From positions 186,001 through 250,000 of the forward strand of contig OZ244919.1 of NCBI GenBank assembly GCA_965221845.1: a DNA stretch of 64,000 nt, given 5' to 3'. Below are positions 1 through 7,330 of this stretch, piece after piece. Origin of the DNA: JAJEFO01 sp965221845 (lineage in GTDB: Bacteria; Pseudomonadota; Alphaproteobacteria; Rhodobacterales; Rhodobacteraceae). The notes under the pieces are model-generated. The model ran no database searches. It was not told where the DNA came from and worked only from the letters and a program-made list of their open reading frames with translations. How positions within the stretch are numbered: position 1 is the first letter of the stretch; every line of letters starts with the position of its first letter. A program made the position numbers and the translations under genes.

Positions 1-690
1 GCGGCCGTGGCAGCGGTTTACTCCTTCGTCATTGCGACCTTTGTCTACCGTGACATGGGGCCTTTGTCACATGCGGCGGCGCAGCGCCTGTCGGCGGCGG
101 CGGACACGTCGACGGGCGCGGCACGGCCGAGCCTGCTCGAGAAGCCCTGGGCCATCGTGACGGCCTTTTTCCACCCCGACACCAGGCAGACGCTCTTCGA
201 CGCGGGCAAGCTGACGATCACGCTTCTCTTCGTGATTGCCAACGCGCTGATCCTCAAGCATGTGCTGACGGACGAGCAGGTGCCGCAAGAGATCGCCACG
301 GCGATGCTGGACGCGGGCTTGGGGCCGGTCGCGTTCCTGATTGTCGTCAACGCCATCCTGCTGATCGGCGGGCAGTTCATGGAACCCTCGGGGCTTCTCG
401 TCATCGTCGCGCCACTGGTCTTCCCGATTGCGATCGAACTGGGCATCGACCCCATCCACCTCGGCATCATCATGGTGGTGAACATGGAAATCGGGATGAT
501 CACGCCGCCGGTGGGCTTGAACCTCTTCGTGACGTCCGGGGTGGCGGGGATGCCGATGATGAGCGTGGCATGGGCTGCGCTGCCGTTCCTCGCCGTGCTC
601 TTCGTGTTCCTGGTCATGGTGACCTATGTCCCGTGGATCTCGACCTTTCTGCCGACCCATTTCATGGGGCCGGAGCTGATCACGAATTAG
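1..690 (+). CDS. TRAP transporter large permease DctM, C-terminal part
   Basis: This is the C-terminal 229 residues of a DctM-type permease; its start lies before the window. DctM is the large membrane subunit of TRAP transporters, which import organic acids using a sodium gradient and a periplasmic binding protein. Visible are several long hydrophobic helices and the family block with 'GGQFMEPSG' followed by 'IDPIHLGIIMVVNMEIG' and 'MITPPVGLNLF'. The protein ends '...LPTHFMGPELITN', close to where DctM proteins normally end. Its TAG stop (688-690) uses the first base of the neighbouring insertion sequence, so the last residue or two may have been reset by that insertion. Substrate cannot be told from this part. 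Confidence 0.92.
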   Translation, partial: AAVAAVYSFVIATFVYRDMGPLSHAAAQRLSAAADTSTGAARPSLLEKPWAIVTAFFHPDTRQTLFDAGKLTITLLFVIANALILKHVLTDEQVPQEIATAMLDAGLGPVAFLIVVNAILLIGGQFMEPSGLLVIVAPLVFPIAIELGIDPIHLGIIMVVNMEIGMITPPVGLNLFVTSGVAGMPMMSVAWAALPFLAVLFVFLVMVTYVPWISTFLPTHFMGPELITN

Positions 691-1363
691 GTCCCGTTGA
701 CAGTTGTCTTGCGAATCGTCCGGACCCATGCCATGTCCTTCCCCGATGACCGCCGGAACGGCGGCACGAGGCAACAACGGCATGAGCGAGCAGAACGACG
801 ATCCAGACAGAACGGTGACGGCCGACGCCATGCGGGCGCGGACCGGGGACATGCTGCCGGGCAAGGCGTCCGACCCCGGCGGCACGGTGGTCCAGGCGCA
901 CCGGAAGGCGTCCGGCGCAAGAGGGGGACCTCGGGCCAGGGGACCGGACGTTCCAGGGGCGGCCTGACGAGCAGGGCCGTGGCCGTCGTGGACGCCCTGG
1001 GATACCTTGTCCGCTTCACGATCCTTCCCGGCCAGGCGCACGGCCCGAGGGGGTGCCGGGGCTTCTCGACGGCCTGACGTTCGGGGCGCTGGTCGGGGAC
1101 AAGGCGTTCGACGCCGACCGGCTGCTCGAGGACCTGGCGGAACGCGGGGCGGAGGCGGTGATCCCGTCGAGGCGGAGCCGGACGGTGCCGCGGGCGCATG
1201 ACCGGGAGGTGTACGGCTGGCGGCACCTGGTGGAGAGCCTCTTCGCGAAGATCAGGGAGTTCCGGGCGATCGCGACGCGGCACGACAAGACGGACGCGAG
1301 CTTCGCCGCCGGGATCCGCCTCGTCGCCGGCGCGGTGGCGGCGACATGACTGTCAACGGGCCC
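690..1363 (+). mobile_element. IS5-family element, copy A (internally deleted)
   Basis: Ends are inverted repeats: GGTCCCGTTGACAGT on the left and ACTGTCAACGGGCCC on the right, the same ends as copies at 11839, 14841 and 50118. It is flanked by TTA on the left and TAG on the right, consistent with insertion at a CTAG-like site with duplication of TA. At 674 bp it is about 204 bp shorter than copy C. The missing part lies between two short direct repeats (GGCGGCACGG), as expected for a slip or recombination deletion. It probably cannot make a working transposase but may be moved by a sibling. Confidence 0.93.
782..1349 (+). pseudogene. IS5-family transposase, copy A (deleted, three reading frames)
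   Basis: The reading begins at ATG 782 (MSEQNDDPDRTVTADAM...). It jumps from 'SDPGG' straight to 'TVVQAHRKASG', losing 68 codons that copies B-D keep. The rest of the IS5 DDE transposase is present but split over three frames with two -1 steps. One step is near the 'GARGG' codons (about 920) and the other near 1050. The last segment has 'GDKAFDADRL' with the second catalytic Asp, and 'WRHLVESLFAKIREFRAIATRHDKT' (given here in two pieces: 'WRHLVESLFAK' and 'FRAIATRHDKT') with the catalytic Glu. It stops properly at TGA 1347-1349. The deletion removes the N-terminal DNA-binding half, so it is inactive on its own. Confidence 0.88.
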
Positions 1364-1365
1364 TA

Positions 1366-2264
1366 GGCTGTGTACTTAAATATTGACAGGTCTGTCTGGA
1401 GCTGCGAGAGGAGCCCAAAAACCATCAGGCAGGAGCAGACCCATGAGCGGACACCGCCACGACATGACCGATGCGGAGTGGGCGATCCTCCGCTCGGTGC
1501 TTCCCCAGACACATCAGGGCCCGCGTCGGTTGCAGGACCGAAGGGTCATGGATGGTATCTTCTTCGTGTTGCGCACCGGCATCCCCTGGCGGGATCTCCC
1601 AGAGCGCTACGGTCCCTACTCGACCTGCTTCAATCGCTGCAACCGCTGGAGCCGGAACGGCACCTGGGCCCGAATCATGCAGGCGCTGGCCGAGCGAGCG
1701 GACGATGATGACGATGCAAACGGTGGTGCGGTCGGACCCGTGCGCCTGCGTATGCTGGACTCCTCCGTCGTGCGGGCCCACAAGCACGCCGCCGGGGCCC
1801 GTCGCGACGGGCCGCCGCCGCAGATCGGCCTGAGCCGTGGCGGCCGGACGACCAAGGTCCATCTCGCCCTGAGCGGGACGGACACGGTGCAGGCCCTGGT
1901 CCTGACCCCGGGTCAGGCCTCGGACTGTGCCCAGGCCAAGGCACTGCTTGCCGATCTCGTCCCCGGTGAGATGGTCCTCGGCGACAAGGCCCATGATGCC
2001 AATGCTGTCGTCCGGTGCATCGAACAGGCGGGGGCCCAGGCGAACATCCCCTCTCGGTCCTGCCGCAAGATCCCCCGGCCCTTTGACCGCACCCTGTACA
2101 AGGGTCGCAATCGGATCGAGCGGTTCTTCGGCAGGATCAAGGAATTCCGTCGCGTCGCCTCGCGCTACGACAAGACCGCCCGCAACTTTCTGTCGGCCGT
2201 GCAGCTCGCTGCCAGTCGCTTCCTGCTGCGGGATCTGGCGAAGCAATTAAATGGGTACACAGCC
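1366..2264 (+). mobile_element. IS5-family (IS427-like group) element, copy 1, intact
   Basis: 899 bp bounded by the inverted repeats GGCTGTGTAC and GTACACAGCC. An identical copy lies inverted at 12710-13608, so transposition was recent. It sits directly in the CTAG formed at the right end of IS5 copy A (flanks CTA and TAG). The stop codon of its transposase is the TAG of the target, outside the element itself. One intact gene fills the element. The assignment to the IS427-like group rests on size, the CTAG/TA target and a 'DGIFFVLRTGIPWRDLP'-type N-terminus. Confidence 0.93.
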
Positions 2265-2267
2265 TAG
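1443..2267 (+). CDS. IS5-family transposase (intact)
   Basis: 274 residues from ATG 1443 (MSGHRHDMTDAEW). An upstream in-frame extension exists, but family members start here, and 'GCAGGAGCAGACCC' gives a modest ribosome site. DDE transposase: an N-terminal domain with 'GIPWRDLPERYG'; catalytic Asp in 'MLDSSVVRAHKHAAGA'; second Asp in 'LGDKAHDANAVV'; and the Glu region 'RNRIERFFGRIKEF' followed by 'ASRYDKTARNF'. Length matches full IS427-type transposases and no frameshift is needed. Its identical twin is on the minus strand at 12707-13531. The TAG stop comes from the CTAG insertion site. Confidence 0.95.
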   Translation: MSGHRHDMTDAEWAILRSVLPQTHQGPRRLQDRRVMDGIFFVLRTGIPWRDLPERYGPYSTCFNRCNRWSRNGTWARIMQALAERADDDDDANGGAVGPVRLRMLDSSVVRAHKHAAGARRDGPPPQIGLSRGGRTTKVHLALSGTDTVQALVLTPGQASDCAQAKALLADLVPGEMVLGDKAHDANAVVRCIEQAGAQANIPSRSCRKIPRPFDRTLYKGRNRIERFFGRIKEFRRVASRYDKTARNFLSAVQLAASRFLLRDLAKQLNGYTA

Positions 2268-2894
2268 GAGATTCGCAGCTTGCGCGGCGATCCGGTTGGG
2301 GAGGTCGGGCTCGTCCCAGCAAAAGGGATGGACCCAAGACGGCAAGGAACGCGGTGGAATTCATGCGGCCGACCTGCTGATGCAGCGTCGGGAAGCTGCA
2401 CATGCAGGCGGCTCGGATGCCCACGGGCCATGCGCGCGGAGGTCGCCGGCAGAAGAGGCCCGATCGCGGAGGTGCACCACGGCCACGGCATGGTTCGCCT
2501 CGAGATCTCCGGCTCAGGCGCCCGCGCGACCGGCTTCGAGAGCCGCGGACTTCCTGATGGCGTCGATCCGGCGCGGGATCCCGGCGGTCTCGGGCGCCTG
2601 TACGGCTTCAAGAACGCACATGCCGCCGCCCCAGACCGTCAGGTGGACTTGCCCGAACGCCTGCAGAAGACGGAACGCGTTCGGGCCAGCATCAGCGAAT
2701 GTCGCGAGATCGTCCATGGAAGCCTGATCCTCAGCTTCTCCTTGAGGATGCAGGACAGGCGCGCGATCTCGCCGACACCTTCTCGGCGCCACGCCCGACC
2801 GCCTATCGGACGCTGGGCCGGCGAGAAGCACTTGGCGTACGTTTCCGTCCCCTGACGGAAGCGACCCCACGTGCAGCTTCGGTCCGTTCAGGCC
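2268..2894. other. No recognisable gene; decayed sequence
   Basis: About 630 bp between the IS pair and the broken small membrane gene. Open frames on both strands are short, mutually overlapping and without family motifs. A minus-strand stretch near 2514-2710 reads 'FADAGPNAFRLLQAFG...' and 'MCVLEAVQAPETAGIPRR', which looks protein-like, but I do not recognise it and it has no clear start. It is best read as eroded coding sequence. Confidence 0.4.
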
Positions 2895-3205
2895 TCATTC
2901 CGCCAGAAGCGTCTCGATCCGGCCAAGCGCGGATTCGATCTTGTCCATCCGCTCGCCATGCGCCGCCTGCACGGACTCGATCCGAGCCGGTCGGTCGCCA
3001 TGAGCGGCAAGCGTGGAGTCCATGTCTCGGCATCATGGACCAGGGCCGCAACGATCGCCGCGCCAAGAGCGATGACCCATCGAACGTCGCGCTTGGCCAA
3101 CGCAACATCCGTGGCGATGCCGCCAGAAGCCCGCGCAGCGTTCAGGCGCCTTTCAAGCCAGGCGTCTTGTTCCGGCGCAAAGACCTGTTTTGCAGGCTGA
3201 GCCAT
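2895..3205 (-). pseudogene. Small coiled-coil membrane protein, frameshifted
   Basis: Read from ATG 3205: 'MAQPAKQVFAPEQDAWLERR', an amphipathic stretch, then a hydrophobic segment 'WVIALGAAIVAALV'. The sensible C-terminus is in another frame: 'STLAAHGDRPARIESV', 'HGERMDKIESALGRIETLL', stop at 2895-2897. One frameshift near 3010-3040 joins them. Architecture and ends match the intact gene at 47831-48139 ('F-T-P-Q-Q-x-A-W-L', one membrane helix, coiled coil, 'RIEAILEE'), and partly the gene at 15717-16034. Function unknown; an inner-membrane anchor with a cytoplasmic or periplasmic coiled coil is all that can be said. The frameshift could be a real mutation or a sequencing error. Confidence 0.7.
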
Positions 3206-3647
3206 GCCCTGAGCATGGCGGCGCCACTCAAGTCAACATTCGCGCTTGCGCGCCTGACAGGGTCGGGAGTGAGCGAGACGGCCATCTCGCTCACTTCCTG
3301 AACCTGCCATCCCGGCAAGATTTTCAAAGGCACACACTGCCGGCGTTCGTCCGCGACGCCGCATCGCTTTCCTTCGGCGTCCTGGCCGGTCCGCCGCCGA
3401 AAGACCGCCTCCGCGCGGCTCTGGAGGAGCACGCAAGGCGCGTCGACCCGCGTTGGCCGGATCCAACGCGCCGCTCATCGAGCCCCTCGAAAGACGGCAC
3501 GACCGGGAGGCCGCTCTCGGAGGCCACGATGCCTGACCTCGCACCATGATTCGGCGGCGCGAACCGGCCGGTCCCGGCCTGGAGCCTGTCCACCTCGACG
3601 AGGCGCTTCCGGACCTTCGCTCCTTGACGGACCGCCTCCATGACAGG
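3206..3647. other. Intergenic region, no gene seen
   Basis: About 440 bp downstream of soxG and upstream of the broken coiled-coil gene. Only short overlapping open frames are present. One minus-strand frame (from about 3641) looks weakly protein-like but matches nothing I know. The only clear structure is the hairpin at 3268-3295. Confidence 0.45.
3268..3295. other. Perfect 11-bp hairpin
   Basis: Arms AGTGAGCGAGA (3268-3278) and TCTCGCTCACT (3285-3295) pair perfectly around a 6-base loop. There is no T-run on either strand, so it is not a classic intrinsic terminator. It lies about 350 bp past the end of soxG and about 60 bp before the start of the small coiled-coil gene. It could be an operator, a processing or terminator stem, or a remnant of a repeat. 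Confidence 0.6.
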
Positions 3648-4148
3648 TCAGCGCAACGATCGTGTCAGGCAGTCCTCCGTCATGTCGCCGAAGCTCCGCT
3701 CCACGGAAACCTCGAACCCGCCCGCGCATCGGCGCACCAGGGCCTTCTGACCGAAGAATTCGGTAAAGCTCACCGCGTCCTCCGGGAATGCGGTCGCATG
3801 CAGGTCGAGCGGACAGCCGATCGCGAGCACATGCGCCGCGGCGACTCCAGTGACGCGAAAGTTCGTCATGGTGTCGGAGACCCTCACGATGCTCACTTCG
3901 GCCGGCGCCTCATGCGGACGCAGCGCGGCGCCCAGTTCGCCCTCCCGGTCAATGTGAGCATGCAGCAGCCAATGGCGCGGGCCCACATGATCGAGCGAAA
4001 GGCCATTCGCCCTGCGACAGCGGTTCGCCCCTGCAGGAAAGGCCGGAAGGAACCCTGCGCCAATCCACTCGACCAAAGCGCCTTCCGACCCTTTCAGGTC
4101 GAAGCACGCCGTGATCGGAAGCCTTTCGAACGAGGCGTCGCAACCCAT
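3648..4148 (-). CDS. soxG: Sarcosine oxidase gamma subunit
   Basis: 166 residues. SoxG is the small gamma subunit of heterotetrameric sarcosine oxidase, which converts sarcosine to glycine, making H2O2 and, with tetrahydrofolate, 5,10-methylene-THF. Family landmarks are 'GPRHWLLHA' (about 58-66), 'VSDTMTNFRVTGVAAAHVLA' and 'GCPLDLH', then 'FPEDAVSFTEFFGQKALV' and an 'FEVSVERSFGDM' C-terminus. Its ATG (4148) is one base from the soxA stop, so it is translationally coupled as the last gene of soxBDAG. It is slightly shorter than many SoxG proteins (about 180-200). I see none of the glyA, folD or purU genes that often follow. Confidence 0.88.
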   Translation of the reverse strand: MGCDASFERLPITACFDLKGSEGALVEWIGAGFLPAFPAGANRCRRANGLSLDHVGPRHWLLHAHIDREGELGAALRPHEAPAEVSIVRVSDTMTNFRVTGVAAAHVLAIGCPLDLHATAFPEDAVSFTEFFGQKALVRRCAGGFEVSVERSFGDMTEDCLTRSLR

Positions 4149-4149
4149 C

Positions 4150-7071
4150 TCAGGACCTCATCCTCAGGCCGTCAGGGTCATGGAACACCGGCTCCGTGAC
4201 CTCGGCCGCGATCGCCGCGTCCCTCAGGCGGGCGTGGACAGTCTCCCCGTGCCGCGACCTTCCGTTTTCCAGAAGCGCCAGCGCGACCGAACGGTTGCGG
4301 ACGACGCTCCAGACACAGGCCGTCACAAGCCCCTCGGTGGGGCGCTTCCCGCCGCCGGGAGTCAGCGGCGCGCCCTCCGGGATGCGTTCATTCGGACCGG
4401 CAGGAAGCAGGCCCACGAGCTCGCGGCGAACCGCACCGCCCCGGCGCCGCAGCGCGACCGAGCGCTTGCCGACGAAATCCGCCTTCCTGCCCGACATGAT
4501 CCAGCCCATGCCGAGGTCGTAGGCATCCACCGTGCCATCCACTTCATGCCCAAGGGAGAGAAACCCCTTCTCGACCCGCAGCACATGGCTGGCTTCCGAC
4601 CCCACCGGCTCGATCCCCAGGGACGCGCCGGCTTCCATGATCCGCTCCCAAAGGTCGCGCATGTGCCGGGGCGCGACGTTGATCTCGAACGACATCTCAC
4701 CCGTGAAGCTGACCCGGACGATACGCGCGGGCAGGCCGGCAACATGTCCCTCCGCGAAACGCATGAAAGGCAGTTCGTCGCGCGAGAGGCCGATGTCGGT
4801 GCCGAGGGCTGTCATGACCTCGCGTGCCATGGGGCCGCATACGGTCGCGTTGCTCCACTGGCCGGTCACGGCAGTCACGTGGACGTTCCAGTCCGGAAAC
4901 CGGGCCTGAAGCAGTTCCTCCATGTGCCCGTTCACGGCCTCGGCCTGCGCCGTCGAGGTGGAGACGAGCCAGCGGTGCTCTCCCAGTCGCATGGCGACGC
5001 CGTCGTCAAGGATCAGGCCGTCGTCGGTCAGCATGAGGCCGTAGCGGCATTGGCCCCGCTCCAGCGTGGCCATCCGGCTGGTGTAGACGTGGTCCAGGAA
5101 ACGGCCGGCATCGCGTCCCTTCAGCTCGAATTTCCCGAGGGGGGACCCGTCATAGACGCCGACGCGCTCCCGGACCGCGCGGCATTCGCGGTTCACGGTC
5201 TCCTGGAACGTCTCGTCTCCGCGGGGGAAGCATCCCGGACGCCGCCAGCGGGCGCCGGCCTCGTGCATGAGCGCGCCGCGTTCGAGGTTCCACCGGGTGA
5301 CGGGCGTGTGCCGGTAGGGCAGGACGACACTCTCTTCGCGGACGCCTCCGATCGCCCCGAATGACACCGGCGTGCAGGGCGGGCGGAATGTCGTCGTGCC
5401 GACGGCCTGAAGCGGCACGCCCTTCCGCAGCGCGATCGTGCCGACGATGTTGACGTTGCCCGTCCTTCCCTGATCGAACCCCATGCCGCCTGTCGTGTAC
5501 CGCTTGACATGCTCGACATTGCCGTAGCCCTCGCGAAGCGCGAGATGCACGTCGTCCACCGTGACATCGTTCTGGATGTCCAGGAACGCCTTGCCCCTGG
5601 CGCCTCGCGCATCGACGTGCCAGAGCGGCGTGATCGCGTAACTTTCCGCGGACGCCGCAGGAAGACCGGGAATGTCCGTTCCCGCCGCCCCGGCCCCTGC
5701 CGCCGCCCCCGTCCGCAACGCCGCGGCAAGCGGCAGCTCTCCGGCCGCGCCGCCAGCCGGCACGCAGGCCTGCGCCGCCCGGTCGGGCACGAATGCCGCG
5801 ATAGACTCGTCGTAGCGGAGACTTCCGCGTGACTGGGAGAACAGGTGCACGGCCGGGTTCCATCCGCCAGAGTGGAGAAGCAGGTCGCAATCGACCGTCG
5901 CGGCCCCCTGCCCGTCCCGGCCGGAAACGGTCGCGCCCCTGACCGCCCGCCTTCCCCGGACGCCGGCGACGACGCAACCCGCCTTGATCGGGATGCCGCC
6001 GGCCAGGTCACGCGCATCTCTGGGAACCGCGTCGCGGCTGTCGACGATGACGGCAACGTCGATGCCCGAGGCCCGAAGGTCGGCCGCGACGGCATACGCG
6101 CTGTCGTTGTTGGCGAAGATCACCGCCCTTTCGCCGGGCTTCACCGCAAAGCGGTTGACGTAGGCCTGCGCGGCCGAGGCGAGCATCACGCCCGGACGGT
6201 CGTTGTCGGGAAAGACGAGGCCCCGTTCGCTCGCTCCCGTCGCGAGGATCACCTGCCCCGCCCGCACGCGCCAGTTCCGCTCCAGGACGCCGGGACTGGA
6301 CGGCGACCGTTCGTTCACCATCAGTAGGTTGTGCTCCCGGTAGGCCCAGACGCTTGCGTCCTGCAGGTGCGTGACGTTCGGCATCGAACCCAGCTCGGCC
6401 ACGGACTCGGCAGCCCAGTCCAGTGCCGGCCTTCCGCCAATCTCCAGGCGCCGGTCGAGAAGGCTTCCGCCCGCCTCGCTTCTCTCGTCAGCGAGAAAGA
6501 CCCGGCGGCCGGCGCGGCCGGCGACAAGGGCCGCCATAAGCCCGGCCGGCCCGGCCCCGACGACCAGGACGTCCGCATGGGCGTGCAGCGCCTCGAAACG
6601 GCCGTCCGAAGGCGGCGCCTCGGGCGCGCCTGCGAGGCCGGCGGCCCTGCGGATCGCCGGCTCATAGAGACGCCAGCCCGGCCACTTGAAGGTCTTGTAG
6701 TAGAAGCCCGCCGGGATGAGGCCCGCAAGCAGCTGGCTGGCCGCGCCGACGTCAAGTTCCGGCGACGGCCAGCAATTCACCGACCGCGCTGCCATCCCGT
6801 CTTCCAGCCGGACCGTCGTCGCCGCCTGGTTGCCGGACGCGTGGCGACCCTTCAGCTCCACCAACGTCGCCGGTTCCTCGGGCCCGGACCCCACGATCCC
6901 GCGAGGCCGGTGGTACTTGAAGCTCCGCGCGGTCAGTCGCACCTTGTTGGCAAGCAGCGCCGACGCCAGGGTGTCGCCCGAAAGCCCCCGGTACTCCCTG
7001 CCGTTGAACCGAAAGGCCAGCGGCCGGCTCCGGTCGATCGTTCCGCCGGAGGGAAGGCGCCTATCCTGCAT
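4150..7071 (-). CDS. soxA: Sarcosine oxidase alpha subunit
   Basis: 973 residues from ATG 7071 (MQDRRLPSGG), chosen because it overlaps the soxD end and fits the family N-terminus. Order of domains: a ferredoxin-like N-terminal domain ('SFKYHRPRGIVGSGPEEPA', about 45-65); an NAD/FAD pyridine-nucleotide oxidoreductase domain with the dinucleotide motif 'LVVGAGPAGLMAALVAGRAG' near 168-187; a middle domain with 'GMGFDQGRTGNVN'; and a C-terminal glycine-cleavage-T/aminomethyltransferase domain ('GVYDGSPLGKFELKG', 'EMSFEINVAP') that binds tetrahydrofolate. Length is normal for SoxA. It overlaps soxD by 11 bp and abuts soxG. Homologous enzymes act on other N-methyl amino acids, so sarcosine is the family default rather than proven. 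Confidence 0.95.
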   Translation of the reverse strand: MQDRRLPSGGTIDRSRPLAFRFNGREYRGLSGDTLASALLANKVRLTARSFKYHRPRGIVGSGPEEPATLVELKGRHASGNQAATTVRLEDGMAARSVNCWPSPELDVGAASQLLAGLIPAGFYYKTFKWPGWRLYEPAIRRAAGLAGAPEAPPSDGRFEALHAHADVLVVGAGPAGLMAALVAGRAGRRVFLADERSEAGGSLLDRRLEIGGRPALDWAAESVAELGSMPNVTHLQDASVWAYREHNLLMVNERSPSSPGVLERNWRVRAGQVILATGASERGLVFPDNDRPGVMLASAAQAYVNRFAVKPGERAVIFANNDSAYAVAADLRASGIDVAVIVDSRDAVPRDARDLAGGIPIKAGCVVAGVRGRRAVRGATVSGRDGQGAATVDCDLLLHSGGWNPAVHLFSQSRGSLRYDESIAAFVPDRAAQACVPAGGAAGELPLAAALRTGAAAGAGAAGTDIPGLPAASAESYAITPLWHVDARGARGKAFLDIQNDVTVDDVHLALREGYGNVEHVKRYTTGGMGFDQGRTGNVNIVGTIALRKGVPLQAVGTTTFRPPCTPVSFGAIGGVREESVVLPYRHTPVTRWNLERGALMHEAGARWRRPGCFPRGDETFQETVNRECRAVRERVGVYDGSPLGKFELKGRDAGRFLDHVYTSRMATLERGQCRYGLMLTDDGLILDDGVAMRLGEHRWLVSTSTAQAEAVNGHMEELLQARFPDWNVHVTAVTGQWSNATVCGPMAREVMTALGTDIGLSRDELPFMRFAEGHVAGLPARIVRVSFTGEMSFEINVAPRHMRDLWERIMEAGASLGIEPVGSEASHVLRVEKGFLSLGHEVDGTVDAYDLGMGWIMSGRKADFVGKRSVALRRRGGAVRRELVGLLPAGPNERIPEGAPLTPGGGKRPTEGLVTACVWSVVRNRSVALALLENGRSRHGETVHARLRDAAIAAEVTEPVFHDPDGLRMRS

Positions 7072-7318
7072 CGCCTGGCCCCTCGACGATGTCATGCGTC
7101 CGCGTGTCCCGCCAGATGCTCAGCCACGCGCCGCATCCCCTCACGTGCCACCAGCGCTCCTGAACGGGCCCGAGCGGGTTCGGGACGACCGTCACCCAGT
7201 CCGCCCAGTCTTCGTCGCTCGCCGCCTGCGGATCGGGCCGGTCCCGCTTCACGGGACCGCGGTAGGCGAACTCGGTCTCGTTCCGGGGGCCGCAGAACGG
7301 ACAGGGGATGAGCATCAT
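7061..7318 (-). CDS. soxD: Sarcosine oxidase delta subunit
   Basis: 85 residues. SoxD is the small zinc-binding subunit of tetrameric sarcosine oxidase. The N-terminus 'MMLIPCPFCGPRNETEF' carries the Cys-x-x-Cys pair. 'RWWHVRGCGAW' near the middle supplies His and Cys ligands, matching known SoxD zinc sites. ATG at 7318 or 7315 are both possible. It starts 12 bp after the soxB stop, and its end overlaps the start of soxA by 11 bp, so B-D-A-G is one translationally coupled operon. Confidence 0.93.
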   Translation of the reverse strand: MMLIPCPFCGPRNETEFAYRGPVKRDRPDPQAASDEDWADWVTVVPNPLGPVQERWWHVRGCGAWLSIWRDTRTHDIVEGPGDAG

Positions 7319-7330
7319 CGGTCCGTCTCC

